From JAUVUV01 sp964548275 (GTDB lineage Bacteria > Gemmatimonadota > Glassbacteria > GWA2-58-10): a DNA stretch of 64,000 bases. A program made the position numbers and the translations under genes. The notes under the pieces are model-generated. The model did no database searches, was not told where the DNA came from, and saw only the letters and a list, made by a program, of their open reading frames with translations. Location of the stretch: contig CAZJQI010000012.1 of the NCBI GenBank assembly GCA_964548275.1, positions 15,519-79,518 on the forward strand, read 5' to 3'. Within the stretch, counting starts at the first letter, position 1. Each line of letters begins with the position of its first letter. Below, in pieces: positions 7,178 to 16,716 of this stretch.

Positions 7178-8197
7178 ATGATTATCGTGATGAAAGAGGG
7201 GGCAACCCGCGCGCAGATCGACCACGTGTTCGACCGCGTGTGCGAACTGGGCTACAAGGTTCATCCCATTTATGGTGAAAAGCGCACTGTGATCGGAGCG
7301 ATCGGGGACGAGCGCGGCAAGTTCCGCCTCAAGAGTCTCAAATCAGTGCCCGGAGTTGAATCTGTAATCCCCATTCTCAAGCCGTACAAGGTTGTCGGCA
7401 GCGAACTGAAAAAAGAAAAGACGATTGTCAAAGTTGGGGAAAATGCGGCTTTCGGCAGCGGCCAGTTCGTGATTATCGCCGGCCCGTGTTCTGTTGAGAA
7501 CAAAGAGCAGATAATCAAGACCGCCCAGCGGGTTAAGAAAGCGGGAGCCAGATTGCTCAGGGGCGGGGCGTTCAAACCACGCACCTCGCCTTACAGTTTC
7601 CAGGGTCTGGAAGAGGAGGGGCTTGAGCTGCTGGCAGAGGCCCGGGAGAAAACAGGACTGAAAATTGTTACCGAGGTGATTACGCCCCAGGACATTTCGC
7701 TGGTGGCGCGTTACACCGACGTGCTTCAGATCGGCGCGCGAAATATGCAGAATTTTGCTCTGCTCAAGCAAGTCGGCCTGTTAGATAAGCCGATCCTGCT
7801 CAAGCGTGGTATGTCGGCCACAGTCAATGAATGGCTCATGAGCGCCGAATATGTAGTGAGCCAGGGAAATCCCAATGTAATTCTCTGCGAGCGGGGTATC
7901 CGCACTTTCGAAACCTTGACACGAAACACGCTGGATCTCTCTTCTGTGCCGCTGATCAAAAGCTTGAGCCACCTGCCGGTAATTGTCGACCCGAGCCACG
8001 GCACCGGGGTGCCGGAGCTGGTGGGCCCGATGTCCAAGGCTGCTGCAGCCTGCGGAGCAGACGGCGTGATAGTGGAAGTGCACAACGACCCGGAAACCGC
8101 TCTCTCGGACGGCGAACAGTCGCTCACCCCGGACCAGTTCGACGAGCTTGTCAAAGCCTTGAAGCCGATTATCAAGGCAGTGGGAAGAACCCTTTAA
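7178..8197 (+). CDS. aroF: DAHP synthase, type I-beta, copy 2
   Basis: Same enzyme class and length (339 aa) as the copy at 588-1607: an N-terminal ferredoxin-like domain (about 1-80) and a barrel with GPCSVE, RGGAFKPRTSPYSFQG, LKRGMSAT, CERGIRTFE, DPSHGTG and EVHNDP. All recognisable active-site motifs are kept, so both copies should be active. The start has GGGGCGG 5 bases upstream. It stands alone, behind a repeat-rich spacer and before a terminator, and lacks the attenuator-like leader of copy 1. Different feedback or expression control of the two copies is a reasonable inference. Confidence 0.93.
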   Translation: MIIVMKEGATRAQIDHVFDRVCELGYKVHPIYGEKRTVIGAIGDERGKFRLKSLKSVPGVESVIPILKPYKVVGSELKKEKTIVKVGENAAFGSGQFVIIAGPCSVENKEQIIKTAQRVKKAGARLLRGGAFKPRTSPYSFQGLEEEGLELLAEAREKTGLKIVTEVITPQDISLVARYTDVLQIGARNMQNFALLKQVGLLDKPILLKRGMSATVNEWLMSAEYVVSQGNPNVILCERGIRTFETLTRNTLDLSSVPLIKSLSHLPVIVDPSHGTGVPELVGPMSKAAAACGADGVIVEVHNDPETALSDGEQSLTPDQFDELVKALKPIIKAVGRTL

Positions 8198-8220
8198 ATT
8201 TTAACAAAATAATTACAATA

Positions 8221-8253
8221 AAAAACTCCGGAAAATCTATTCCGGGGCTTTTT
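8221..8253 (+). terminator. Intrinsic terminator after aroF copy 2
   Basis: CCGGAA (8228-8233) pairs with TTCCGG (8240-8245), flanked by A5 and a GGCTTTTT tail. Confidence 0.7.
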
Positions 8254-8400
8254 GCATTCCCAAGAATTGCTTTTCAGCAGTATCCACAAGCAGCATTCCC
8301 GCCTTTCAATCATTGACACTCAAACCCGATATCTGTAAATTTAACCAATTTATTAGAATCTTTTCTGCTGGTAAAATCATACACTTTTCCGGGCGTTTTG

Positions 8401-9831
8401 ATGGCTAAGGGAATCACCCCACGGGAAGAGGATTATTCGCGCTGGTACCAGGATATCGTGCTCAAGGCCGAGCTTGCCGATTACGCTCCTGTCAAAGGAT
8501 GCATGGTCATCCGGCCCTACGGTTTCGCCATCTGGGAGAAAATGCAGGCCGTGCTCGACCGGATGTTCCGCGAAACCGGCCACGTGAACGCGTATTTCCC
8601 GCTGCTTATCCCGGAGAGTTTCCTTCAGAAAGAAGCCGAGCATGTGGAAGGTTTTTCTCCGGAATGCGCGGTGGTGACCCACGCAGGGGGAAGCAAGCTC
8701 GAGGAGCCTTACATGATCCGGCCCACCAGCGAGACCATTATATGGAGCATGTACCGCAAGTGGATCCAGAGCTACCGGGACCTGCCGATGCTGATTAACC
8801 AGTGGTGCAACATAATACGCTGGGAGCTGCGAACCAGGCTTTTCCTGCGCACCACCGAGTTTCTCTGGCAGGAGGGCCACACAGCCCATGCCACCGAGCA
8901 GGAGGCCGAGGAGGAGACCCGCCGGATGCTCGAGGTCTACCGCGACTTTGCCGAAAACACCATGGCCATGCCGGTGTTCCAGGGACTGAAAACCGAACGC
9001 GAAAAGTTTGCCGGCGCCATTCGCACCTACACCATCGAGGCGATGATGCAGGACCGCAAGGCGCTCCAGTGCGGAACAAGCCATAACCTGGGGCAGAATT
9101 TCGCCAGGGCTTTCGATGTGACTTTCCTGGACCAGGATGGCGAGCGCAAATATGTCTGGGCCACAAGCTGGGGCGTGAGCACCAGGCTTGTCGGCGCTCT
9201 GATCATGGCCCACAGTGATGACCGGGGTCTCGTTCTCCCGCCGGCCCTGGCACCGACAGAGGCGGTTATCGTGCCGATTTACCGCTCGGATAGCGAGAAA
9301 TCAATGGTACTGGAGAAGTGTGAGCGGATCAGGAAAGAGCTTTCGGCGCGTTTTACTGTAAAGCTCGATGACCGCGACCAGTTCAAGCCGGGGTTCAAGT
9401 TCAGCGAATGGGAACTCAGGGGTGTGCCTGTCAGGTGCGAACTCGGACCCCGTGACATGGAAAGCGGCCAGGTAGTCCTGGTACGCCGCGATTCCGGGGA
9501 AAAGGAGTCTCATCCTGTAGACGGCGTGATGCAAGCAGTGGATAACTGCCTGAAAGCTGTCCAGAGCGGGCTGTTCCAGAAAGCACTTGAATTCTGTGAG
9601 GAAAATACGCTCAAGATCGACAGCTATGACGAGTTAAAGGAATTCATGGCCGCCGACAGCGGATTTGCTCTGGTTCACTGGGCTGGTTCCTCCGCTGATG
9701 AAGAGAGGCTTCAGGAGGAAACCAAGGCCACTATCCGCTGCATTCCGCTCCAGGCCGAGGAGGATCCCGGCAACTGCATCCTGACCGGAAAACCCTGCAA
9801 GAGCAGGGTCGTGGTTGCAAAAGCATATTGA
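8401..9831 (+). CDS. proS: Prolyl-tRNA synthetase, archaeal/eukaryotic (short) type
   Basis: Charges tRNA-Pro. The 476-residue class II synthetase opens with MAKGITPREEDYSRWYQD, has the class II motif region MIRPTSETIIWSMY, RTTEFLWQEGHTAH (motif 2 region) and GVSTRLVGALIMAHSDDRGL (motif 3 region), then an anticodon-binding domain and a C-terminal domain typical of the ProS type 3 family. It lacks the roughly 180-residue editing insertion of the E. coli-type enzyme, so proofreading against alanine must rely on another protein. The ATG at 8401 has no clear ribosome-binding site; a TTG directly precedes it. Confidence 0.93.
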   Translation: MAKGITPREEDYSRWYQDIVLKAELADYAPVKGCMVIRPYGFAIWEKMQAVLDRMFRETGHVNAYFPLLIPESFLQKEAEHVEGFSPECAVVTHAGGSKLEEPYMIRPTSETIIWSMYRKWIQSYRDLPMLINQWCNIIRWELRTRLFLRTTEFLWQEGHTAHATEQEAEEETRRMLEVYRDFAENTMAMPVFQGLKTEREKFAGAIRTYTIEAMMQDRKALQCGTSHNLGQNFARAFDVTFLDQDGERKYVWATSWGVSTRLVGALIMAHSDDRGLVLPPALAPTEAVIVPIYRSDSEKSMVLEKCERIRKELSARFTVKLDDRDQFKPGFKFSEWELRGVPVRCELGPRDMESGQVVLVRRDSGEKESHPVDGVMQAVDNCLKAVQSGLFQKALEFCEENTLKIDSYDELKEFMAADSGFALVHWAGSSADEERLQEETKATIRCIPLQAEEDPGNCILTGKPCKSRVVVAKAY

Positions 9832-9864
9832 ATTACTGAGAAAATAGCGGAAAGGCGAGACTGG

Positions 9865-10392
9865 ATGCTGATTGGAATACTCGCAGACAGCCACGACAAT
9901 GTTCCAATGATCAAGCGCGCGGTAGAGCATTTCAATGCCGCAGGCTGTGAACTGGTGATTCACGCCGGGGATCTGGTTGCCCCGTTTGCGATTGCAGTGC
10001 TGGAGAGGCTCAACTGCCCGTTCAAGGCCATTTACGGCAACAATGACGGCGAGAAGGTGGGACTAAAGGCGAAAGCTGCCGCTGTGGGGGGATCGATCCA
10101 GGAGCCGCCGCTTTTGATCCAGGCCGGGGGCGTGCGTATTCTGGTCACTCACGACTGCGAGGACTGGCAGGCCGAGGCCGGCAAGCACTCGGCTGATGTC
10201 GTGATTTTCGGCCACACTCATGATATAGCCATTGAGAGGGCTGAGGGAGCCGAACGCCCGGTCGGGATAAATCCAGGAGAAACCGGTGGCTGGCTTACCG
10301 GCTCCTATACCGCAGTGCTTCTGGACACTGACTCACTCGAAGTAGAAATTATCGATCTCAACCTTGAGCCGGGCAAAGAGATAGAAACATGA
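9865..10392 (+). CDS. YfcE/MJ0936-type metallophosphoesterase
   Basis: A 175-residue calcineurin-like phosphoesterase. It shows GILADSHDN (residues 3-11), GD at about 33-34, GNND near 54-57, and the C-terminal GHTHD metal-binding motif (about 115). Family members hydrolyse phosphodiesters with Mn or Ni; the physiological substrate is unknown. It lies 33 bases after proS, probably in the same transcript. Confidence 0.85.
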   Translation: MLIGILADSHDNVPMIKRAVEHFNAAGCELVIHAGDLVAPFAIAVLERLNCPFKAIYGNNDGEKVGLKAKAAAVGGSIQEPPLLIQAGGVRILVTHDCEDWQAEAGKHSADVVIFGHTHDIAIERAEGAERPVGINPGETGGWLTGSYTAVLLDTDSLEVEIIDLNLEPGKEIET

Positions 10393-10485
10393 TCAGATTG
10401 GCGCAGCTCGGATTGTGCCTTCAGCTTAATGTTATAAGCGTCAGTATATTAGCAGATAACAGCAATAACCTGACAAATTGGTTTA

Positions 10486-13400
10486 ATGCCTAAACGCACG
10501 GACATAAAAAAGATAATGATTATCGGTTCAGGGCCGATAGTGATCGGCCAGGCCAGCGAGTTCGACTATTCGGGCACCCAGGCCTGTAAGGCGCTGAGAG
10601 AGGAAGGCTACGAGGTAGTGCTGGTCAACAGCAACCCGGCAACGATCATGACTGACCCCGAAATGGCCGACAGGGTGTATCTCGAACCTCTGGTACCTGA
10701 GGTCGTGGCCAAAATAATCGAAAGGGAGCGCCCCGATGCCATTCTTTCCACCATGGGAGGCCAGACCGGCCTCAATGTCTCTGTCAAGCTGGCTGAATCG
10801 GGTGTGCTCGATAAGTTCGGTGTCGAACTGATCGGAGCCAAGCTCAAGGCGATTAAGAAAGCCGAGAACAGGAAAATGTTCGGCCGGGCGATGGCAAAAA
10901 TCGGGCTGGACATCATCCAGGGCGATTATGCGCGTAACATAAACAAGGCGTGCAAGATCGCTGAAAAGATCGGTTTCCCGGTTATCATCCGGCCTTCTTT
11001 TACGCTTGGCGGCACAGGCGGCGGAGTTGCTGAAAATATAGAGCAGTTCCGCGAGGCTGCCAAAAAAGGACTGGCCATGTCACCGATCAGCGAAATCCTG
11101 GTCGAGCAGTCAGTGATCGGCTGGAAGGAATACGAGCTCGAGGTGATGAGGGATCTCAAGGACAACGTGGTGATTATCTGTTCTATCGAGAATTTCGACT
11201 CGATGGGCGTGCATACCGGCGACAGTATCACCGTTGCTCCGGCGCAGACTCTTACAGACAAGGAATACCAGCGGATGAGAGACGCCGCCCTGGCCGTGAT
11301 CCGGGAAATCGGCGTGGAAACCGGCGGCTCGAACATTCAGTTCGCCCTGCATCCAGATAACGGCCGGATGGCGATTATCGAGATGAACCCCAGGGTTTCT
11401 CGATCCAGCGCCCTGGCGAGCAAGGCCACGGGATTCCCGATTGCCAAAATCGCCGCCAAGTTAAGTGTCGGTCTCACCCTGGATGAAGTCCCCAACGACA
11501 TTACCAAAAAAACACCCGCCTCCTTTGAACCGACTATCGACTATGTTGTGACCAAGATCCCGCGCTTCACTTTCGATAAATTTCCAGACACGGACGACAC
11601 CCTTACCGTGCAGATGAAAAGCGTGGGAGAGGTGATGGCAATCGGCCGCACGTTCAAGGAGTCGCTGCAGAAAGCCATGCGTGGACTTGAAACAAACCGC
11701 TACGGCCTTGGTGCGGACGGAAGGGAGATCGAAGACCCGGAGAACCTCAAAGATAAAATCGCCCGGCCTAACTCTGAGCGGCTTCTCTATATCCGGCATG
11801 CCTTGCTGAGCGGTATGGAACCGGAAGAAATTTACGACTTGAGCAAAATCGATCCCTGGTTTATCTACCAGATCAAAGAGATGGTGGATATGGAGGAGCG
11901 CCTGGGCAAAGTTAAATCCACCTCAGGCCTTACCTCGGACCTTCTTCGCTCGGCCAAATGCATGGGTTTTTCCGATTACCAGATCGGCAAACTATGCAGG
12001 ATAGAAGAAATCGAGGTTCGTCGCCTGCGCAAGAGCAAAGGCATCCAGGCTGTGTTCAAGCGGGTGGACACCTGCGGTGGCGAGTTCGAAGCGCATACGC
12101 CCTACCTTTACAGTACATACGAAAGCGAGGACGAGTCTTTTCCGAGCAGGCGTCCCAAGGTGATGATTCTCGGCGGGGGGCCCAACCGGATCGGCCAGGG
12201 CATTGAGTTTGACTACTGCTGCGTCCAGGCTGCATTTGCCCTTCGCGAGGAAGGCTACGAGTCGATAATGGTGAATTCCAACCCTGAGACCGTAAGCACC
12301 GACTACGATATTTCCGACAGGCTGTATTTCGAGCCGCTCACCATTGAGGACGTGCTCAATATTGTCGATATAGAAAGACCCGACGGTGTGATTGTACAAT
12401 TCGGCGGCCAGACACCGCTCAAACTTGCAGCGCCCCTGGCCGATCAGGGCGTGCCGATAATCGGCACCCAGCCCTCGAGCATTGACCTGGCAGAAGACCG
12501 CGAACGTTTCGGCGGCTTGCTGGCCGATCTCGGTGTCGACCACCCGGAATACGGTATTGCCTACGATCCGGACCAGGCGCGCAAGGTCGCCACCAATATC
12601 GGTTATCCGGTGCTGGTACGGCCGTCATACGTACTCGGTGGCCAGTCGATGGTTATTGTTTACGATGAAAGCTCGCTGATCCGCTATATGAAATCAGCAA
12701 TTGACGCCTCACTCGGCAAATCGATCCTGATCGACCGCTACCTCGAGGATGCCGTAGAGGTGGACGTGGATGCGATCTCGGATGGGGAGAGAACGGTAAT
12801 CGGTGGTATCATGCAGCATATTGAAGAGGCTGGGATTCATTCCGGGGACTCGGCTTGTGTGATGCCTCCCTTTAAGCTCGATCCTGAAGTCCTGGAGAAA
12901 ATGCGCAAAGTTACAGCCAGGCTGGCCGGGAGTCTGAAGGTCAAAGGGCTGATCAATATCCAGTATGCGGTTAAAGGTAAAGAGCTCTACGTGCTGGAGG
13001 TGAATCCAAGGGCCAGCCGCACTGTGCCCTATGTTAGCAAAACAATCGGCGTCTCACTGGCCAAGCTGGCTGCCAAGGTCATGATCGGCCGAACCCTCGA
13101 GGAACTCGGGTTTACAGAGGAGCGCAGCTTTGACCACATATCGGTCAAGGAAAGCGTGCTGCCCTTTATCAAATTCCCGAACGTGGATACCCTTCTGGGT
13201 CCTGAAATGAAATCTACCGGAGAGGTTATCGGCCTTGACCGCACCTACGGGATAAGTTTCGCCAAGGCACAGATAGCGGCTGGAAACGCCCTGCCTACAA
13301 AGGGTTCAGTGGCGATCAGTCTGTCCGATAGGGATAAAAAAACCCTCCTGCCCTCGCTGAAAAAGCTTTCCAAGCTGGGATTCAAGATTTACGCAACCAG

Positions 13401-13695
13401 AGGAACGCACGACTTTCTTGGAAAGAACGTTATTAAAAGCAAGCGCGTTCTCAAAGTCAGTGAGGGTGAACCGAATATTGTCAATCTTATCGAGGAGGAT
13501 AAAATCAGCCTGCTGATCAATACTCCCATGGGTGAAAAAAGCCGGTACGATGCTACGACCATGCGCAGAGCCGCTGTGATCCATCAAATACCCTATGTTA
13601 CAACCGCCTCCGGGGCAATAGCGGCTGTGGAGGGAATTAAGGCTCTTAAAAAAGGAGAGCTCAAAGTGAGATCTCTGCAGGAATATTACAAATGA
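10486..13695 (+). CDS. carB: Carbamoyl-phosphate synthase, large subunit
   Basis: Makes carbamoyl phosphate for pyrimidines and arginine from bicarbonate, ATP and ammonia delivered by CarA. Full length (1069 aa) with two homologous halves. Each half has an ATP-grasp domain, seen as IGSGPIVIGQASEFDYSG at the start of half 1 and GGGPNRIGQGIEFDYCC at the start of half 2 (about residue 563). The C-terminal about 130 residues form the MGS-like allosteric domain. carA is not in the window. The TGA overlaps the ATG of a receiver-domain gene (ATGA), implying coupled translation. Confidence 0.96.
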   Translation: MPKRTDIKKIMIIGSGPIVIGQASEFDYSGTQACKALREEGYEVVLVNSNPATIMTDPEMADRVYLEPLVPEVVAKIIERERPDAILSTMGGQTGLNVSVKLAESGVLDKFGVELIGAKLKAIKKAENRKMFGRAMAKIGLDIIQGDYARNINKACKIAEKIGFPVIIRPSFTLGGTGGGVAENIEQFREAAKKGLAMSPISEILVEQSVIGWKEYELEVMRDLKDNVVIICSIENFDSMGVHTGDSITVAPAQTLTDKEYQRMRDAALAVIREIGVETGGSNIQFALHPDNGRMAIIEMNPRVSRSSALASKATGFPIAKIAAKLSVGLTLDEVPNDITKKTPASFEPTIDYVVTKIPRFTFDKFPDTDDTLTVQMKSVGEVMAIGRTFKESLQKAMRGLETNRYGLGADGREIEDPENLKDKIARPNSERLLYIRHALLSGMEPEEIYDLSKIDPWFIYQIKEMVDMEERLGKVKSTSGLTSDLLRSAKCMGFSDYQIGKLCRIEEIEVRRLRKSKGIQAVFKRVDTCGGEFEAHTPYLYSTYESEDESFPSRRPKVMILGGGPNRIGQGIEFDYCCVQAAFALREEGYESIMVNSNPETVSTDYDISDRLYFEPLTIEDVLNIVDIERPDGVIVQFGGQTPLKLAAPLADQGVPIIGTQPSSIDLAEDRERFGGLLADLGVDHPEYGIAYDPDQARKVATNIGYPVLVRPSYVLGGQSMVIVYDESSLIRYMKSAIDASLGKSILIDRYLEDAVEVDVDAISDGERTVIGGIMQHIEEAGIHSGDSACVMPPFKLDPEVLEKMRKVTARLAGSLKVKGLINIQYAVKGKELYVLEVNPRASRTVPYVSKTIGVSLAKLAAKVMIGRTLEELGFTEERSFDHISVKESVLPFIKFPNVDTLLGPEMKSTGEVIGLDRTYGISFAKAQIAAGNALPTKGSVAISLSDRDKKTLLPSLKKLSKLGFKIYATRGTHDFLGKNVIKSKRVLKVSEGEPNIVNLIEEDKISLLINTPMGEKSRYDATTMRRAAVIHQIPYVTTASGAIAAVEGIKALKKGELKVRSLQEYYK

Positions 13696-14054
13696 AAAAG
13701 ATTATGGTAATCGACGATGTCCCCGAGAACAGGGAGATCTTTAACGCTCTTCTGGAGGATCAATACCAAGTTATAGAGGCGTCCAACGGCAGGGAAGGGC
13801 TCGAGCTGGCGGAAAAAGAAATCCCTGATCTGATGTTTATGGATGTTTCCATGCCAGGGATGAGCGGGCTGGAATTTATTGAGCAGTTGCGCAGGCACGA
13901 TACCCTTTATCATATTCCGGTAATTGTCATAACAGCTCATTCGGTGTTCAGCGCGAAAAAAGCGGTAGCAAAGGGGTGTAACGGCTATCTACTCAAGCCG
14001 CTGACCCCGGAAAAAATTCTGCAAAAGATAGAAGAATGGATCGAGCAGCCTTAA
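13692..14054 (+). CDS. Single-domain response regulator (receiver)
   Basis: A CheY-like domain of 120 residues with no output domain. The acidic pair Asp8/Asp9, phosphoacceptor Asp51 (FMDVSMPG), the Thr in VITAHS and the conserved Lys in LLKPLTP are all present, so it should be phosphorylatable. Its start overlaps the carB stop by four bases, which is an unusual partner. No sensor kinase is nearby, so its signal and target are unknown. Confidence 0.88.
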   Translation: MKKIMVIDDVPENREIFNALLEDQYQVIEASNGREGLELAEKEIPDLMFMDVSMPGMSGLEFIEQLRRHDTLYHIPVIVITAHSVFSAKKAVAKGCNGYLLKPLTPEKILQKIEEWIEQP

Positions 14055-14110
14055 CTGGAACCAGCCACGGCTTGTATTTGCTTGCCGGATGTGCAAGGCA
14101 GTTCACTGCA

Positions 14111-14629
14111 ATGTCGCTGCTTGTAGTTTCACTTTTCACTTCCGCCTGCCGGGAATCGGTCAATAACCCCAACCGGGTTGCGGAACAGTTTGTTGCGGCG
14201 GTAAGCACCGGCTCCACTGACATACTGGATTCGATTGTTGCCTGGGACGAGGTGGTGGTTAACGATTACTACGTGACCGGAGATTATTTCAACGCCCAGA
14301 CTCCTGAAAAAAAGCAAGAGATTATCCGGGATTACAAAAATAAATTTTATACAGACTACCTGCCTGGTGCCAGAAAGGTAACATACCGGGTAAAAACAGT
14401 TTATGTGGCGCGCAATATCAGCAATGCGCACATTGAGTTTTTCTTTCCTGGCCTATCGCAGTCAAAGGCGAAAAAGAGCGGTGAGCCGGAATTCACGATT
14501 AGGATGAGACTTGATTCTGAAGAAAATCGCTGGTATATAGTGAACTTGGGAGATTTTCTACGTCTGAACTTTCTTCAAGGAGATTTCGATCCGAATAACT
14601 TTTACCTTCCTGAACCGATCCTGCCTTAG
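14111..14629 (+). CDS. Putative lipoprotein of unknown function
   Basis: A 172-residue protein not recognised by family. The N-terminus MSLLVVSLFTSAC is a short lipoprotein signal with a lipobox ending at Cys13, so the mature protein is probably anchored in a membrane. The rest is soluble and alpha/beta-like, with several aromatic-rich strands. An upstream in-frame start at 14036 would overlap the receiver gene, but it puts 25 residues before the signal and is less likely. AAGG (14096-14099) is a weak ribosome-binding site for 14111. Confidence 0.6.
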   Translation: MSLLVVSLFTSACRESVNNPNRVAEQFVAAVSTGSTDILDSIVAWDEVVVNDYYVTGDYFNAQTPEKKQEIIRDYKNKFYTDYLPGARKVTYRVKTVYVARNISNAHIEFFFPGLSQSKAKKSGEPEFTIRMRLDSEENRWYIVNLGDFLRLNFLQGDFDPNNFYLPEPILP

Positions 14630-14668
14630 AACGGCACTTTTAACCTTTAAGGGATGTGGAGAAGCATA

Positions 14669-14863
14669 ATGAACGAACTTCAGTTTCCGACCTGTTTGAA
14701 ATGCAACGGCGGCGTATTAATTCCTCTGAGTGATTACGGTCGTGACGGGGCTTCGATAATGTACAAGGCTTGGGTCTGCACGAACCCGGACTGTGGATTC
14801 CACCTGCGGATAGACAACGGGGAGGTGAGCATCGGCAAGGACATCGGGCAGTCTTTCAAATAG
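14669..14863 (+). CDS. Small zinc-ribbon-like protein
   Basis: A 64-residue hypothetical protein with CLKC near the N-terminus and CTNPDC about 30 residues later. This is a four-cysteine pattern typical of a zinc ribbon. GGAG lies 9 bases before the ATG at 14669; the ATG is preferred over an upstream in-frame start at 14654. The function is unknown. It follows the lipoprotein gene by 39 bases. Confidence 0.6.
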   Translation: MNELQFPTCLKCNGGVLIPLSDYGRDGASIMYKAWVCTNPDCGFHLRIDNGEVSIGKDIGQSFK

Positions 14864-15082
14864 AAAGCTCTCGAAATCTTTTCGAGATTGGCACTCACTG
14901 CCAGTTTGTGAAAAAGCGAGTACCGATAAATTTTGAGATTTTTTCTGATCGAATGTTCAGGGCGCTTTCAAGAATGTCTTGATCAATAGATTGTTATGCC
15001 TGTTTTATCTTGTATCTGATTTTCATACAAGTAAATAAGTTTTATCACTTAAAGCTATTTATTAAGATGGGAGGGAATACCG

Positions 15083-16660
15083 ATGCTTCCCATTCTAACA
15101 TCCGCTCAAATGCAGCAGGTTGACCGTGAGACCATCGAGGTTCTCGGTCTGCCGGGCGCCGTGCTGATGGAATCCGCCGGCAGGGCTGTGGTTGAGGCAA
15201 TCGAGAAACATCCGCGCCTGGGCCAAACTTGCCGTCCGCTGGTCCTCTGCGGAAAAGGTAATAACGGCGGCGATGGTTTCGTGGTGGCTCGGCATCTTCA
15301 GCAGCGCTGCAGGGAAGGTTTTCCTCTGGTTCTTCTCTGCGGAAAGCTCACCGATCTTACCGGCCACGCTTCGCTGATGGCACGTGTTGCCAAAAACTGC
15401 GGTGTCCGGGTTGTGGAGTTGGCCGAAGACAACCTTCATGAACTCGCCCAGGCTCTCGATAAATCTGACCTGGTTGTGGATGGGCTTCTCGGCTCAGGTG
15501 CCGCTGGTGCCCCACGTGGTTTGATCGGCCGCATTATCGAAATGATCCGCGAGTACCAGGTTCCCGTGGTGGCTATCGACTCGCCGAGCGGGATCGAGAT
15601 GGATACCGGGCAGGTTCCAGGTTCAGTATTGAATGCTCAGCTTACCGTAACTTTCGGGTTTGAAAAAATCGGGAACAGGCTTTACCCCGGCCGCTCGATC
15701 TGCGGTGAGATTCTGGTGGCTGATATCGGTTTTCCTGATACCGCAGTTTCCAAAATTAGCTGCAAGCTTTTTGTCAGTGAATCAGCAGATATAAAAAACC
15801 GCCTTCCTCTTCGCAAGCCTGACAGCCACAAGGGCGACTACGGCAAGATTCTTGTTGTCGGCGGTTCCACAGGTCTCACGGGCGCCCCGGTGTTGACCTC
15901 CGAGGCTGCGCTGGCCTGTGGGGCGGGAATGGTCACTGCGGCTGTACCCGCATCGCTTAACACCATTTTTGAAACCAAGCTCACGGAAACGATGACCCTC
16001 CCTCTTGCCGACAGCGGCAGTGGGGCGCTCCAGCCAGAGGCTCTGAAAACGATCCTGGACGTGCTTTCCACTGAGATGGACGTGCTTGCTCTCGGCCCGG
16101 GTCTGGGTCGGGATGAGGGCACGGTAAAGCTTGTCAATAAGCTGGCTCCGAAGGTCAAACTGCCCACAGTAGTGGATGCGGACGGTCTCAACGCGTTTAC
16201 CGGGAATCCCGAGGCGCTCGGGTCGTTTCAGGCTCCAGTTGTGATTACACCCCACCTGGGCGAGATGGCTCGCCTGGCCGGTTCGAGCGTGGAAAAGGTC
16301 AGGAGGCAACCGATCGAAACAGCCCGCATCTTCGCTGCCGATAAGGGTGTGGTGGTTTTGCTGAAAGGAGCCCCCAGCGTGGCGGCCCATCCGGACGGGC
16401 GGGTAATCTTGAACCCCACAGGCGGCCCCTCTATGTCCAAGGCCGGCAGCGGGGACATTTTAACCGGTGTAATCGCCGCCCTTCTTGCACAGGGCCTCGA
16501 GGCTTTCGACGCGGCTTTTTGCGGTGCTTATCTCCACGGCTTGGCTGGTGAGATTGCGGCCGAGAAACTGGGTGAATACAGTCCGGTTGCCTCAGACATG
16601 ATAGACAGTCTTAATGAAGCGCTGATCAGGGTCGGAAAAATTTCCTGCCGCGGGAGGTGA
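15083..16660 (+). CDS. nnr: Bifunctional NAD(P)H-hydrate repair enzyme Nnr
   Basis: Repairs hydrated NADH/NADPH. The N-terminal domain (about 1-215) is the NAD(P)HX epimerase (YjeF_N; GKGNNGGDGFVVARHL near residue 54). The C-terminal domain (about 230-525) is the ADP-dependent dehydratase of the ribokinase-like fold (HKGDYGKILVVGGS, DADGLNAF, GSGDILTGVIAALLAQG). 525 aa is normal for the fusion. It is preceded by a 220-base spacer without a gene. Confidence 0.94.
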   Translation: MLPILTSAQMQQVDRETIEVLGLPGAVLMESAGRAVVEAIEKHPRLGQTCRPLVLCGKGNNGGDGFVVARHLQQRCREGFPLVLLCGKLTDLTGHASLMARVAKNCGVRVVELAEDNLHELAQALDKSDLVVDGLLGSGAAGAPRGLIGRIIEMIREYQVPVVAIDSPSGIEMDTGQVPGSVLNAQLTVTFGFEKIGNRLYPGRSICGEILVADIGFPDTAVSKISCKLFVSESADIKNRLPLRKPDSHKGDYGKILVVGGSTGLTGAPVLTSEAALACGAGMVTAAVPASLNTIFETKLTETMTLPLADSGSGALQPEALKTILDVLSTEMDVLALGPGLGRDEGTVKLVNKLAPKVKLPTVVDADGLNAFTGNPEALGSFQAPVVITPHLGEMARLAGSSVEKVRRQPIETARIFAADKGVVVLLKGAPSVAAHPDGRVILNPTGGPSMSKAGSGDILTGVIAALLAQGLEAFDAAFCGAYLHGLAGEIAAEKLGEYSPVASDMIDSLNEALIRVGKISCRGR

Positions 16661-16716
16661 GGAATCAAGATCATATTCTTTTATCTTGACAATAACTCCA
16701 AGCGAGGATATTTTGT

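Noticed and set aside
16686..16714. TTGACA-17-TATTTT promoter-like sequence before yceD
   Set aside because: The start point would fall at or inside the yceD start codon, while GAGGA there is a good ribosome-binding site.
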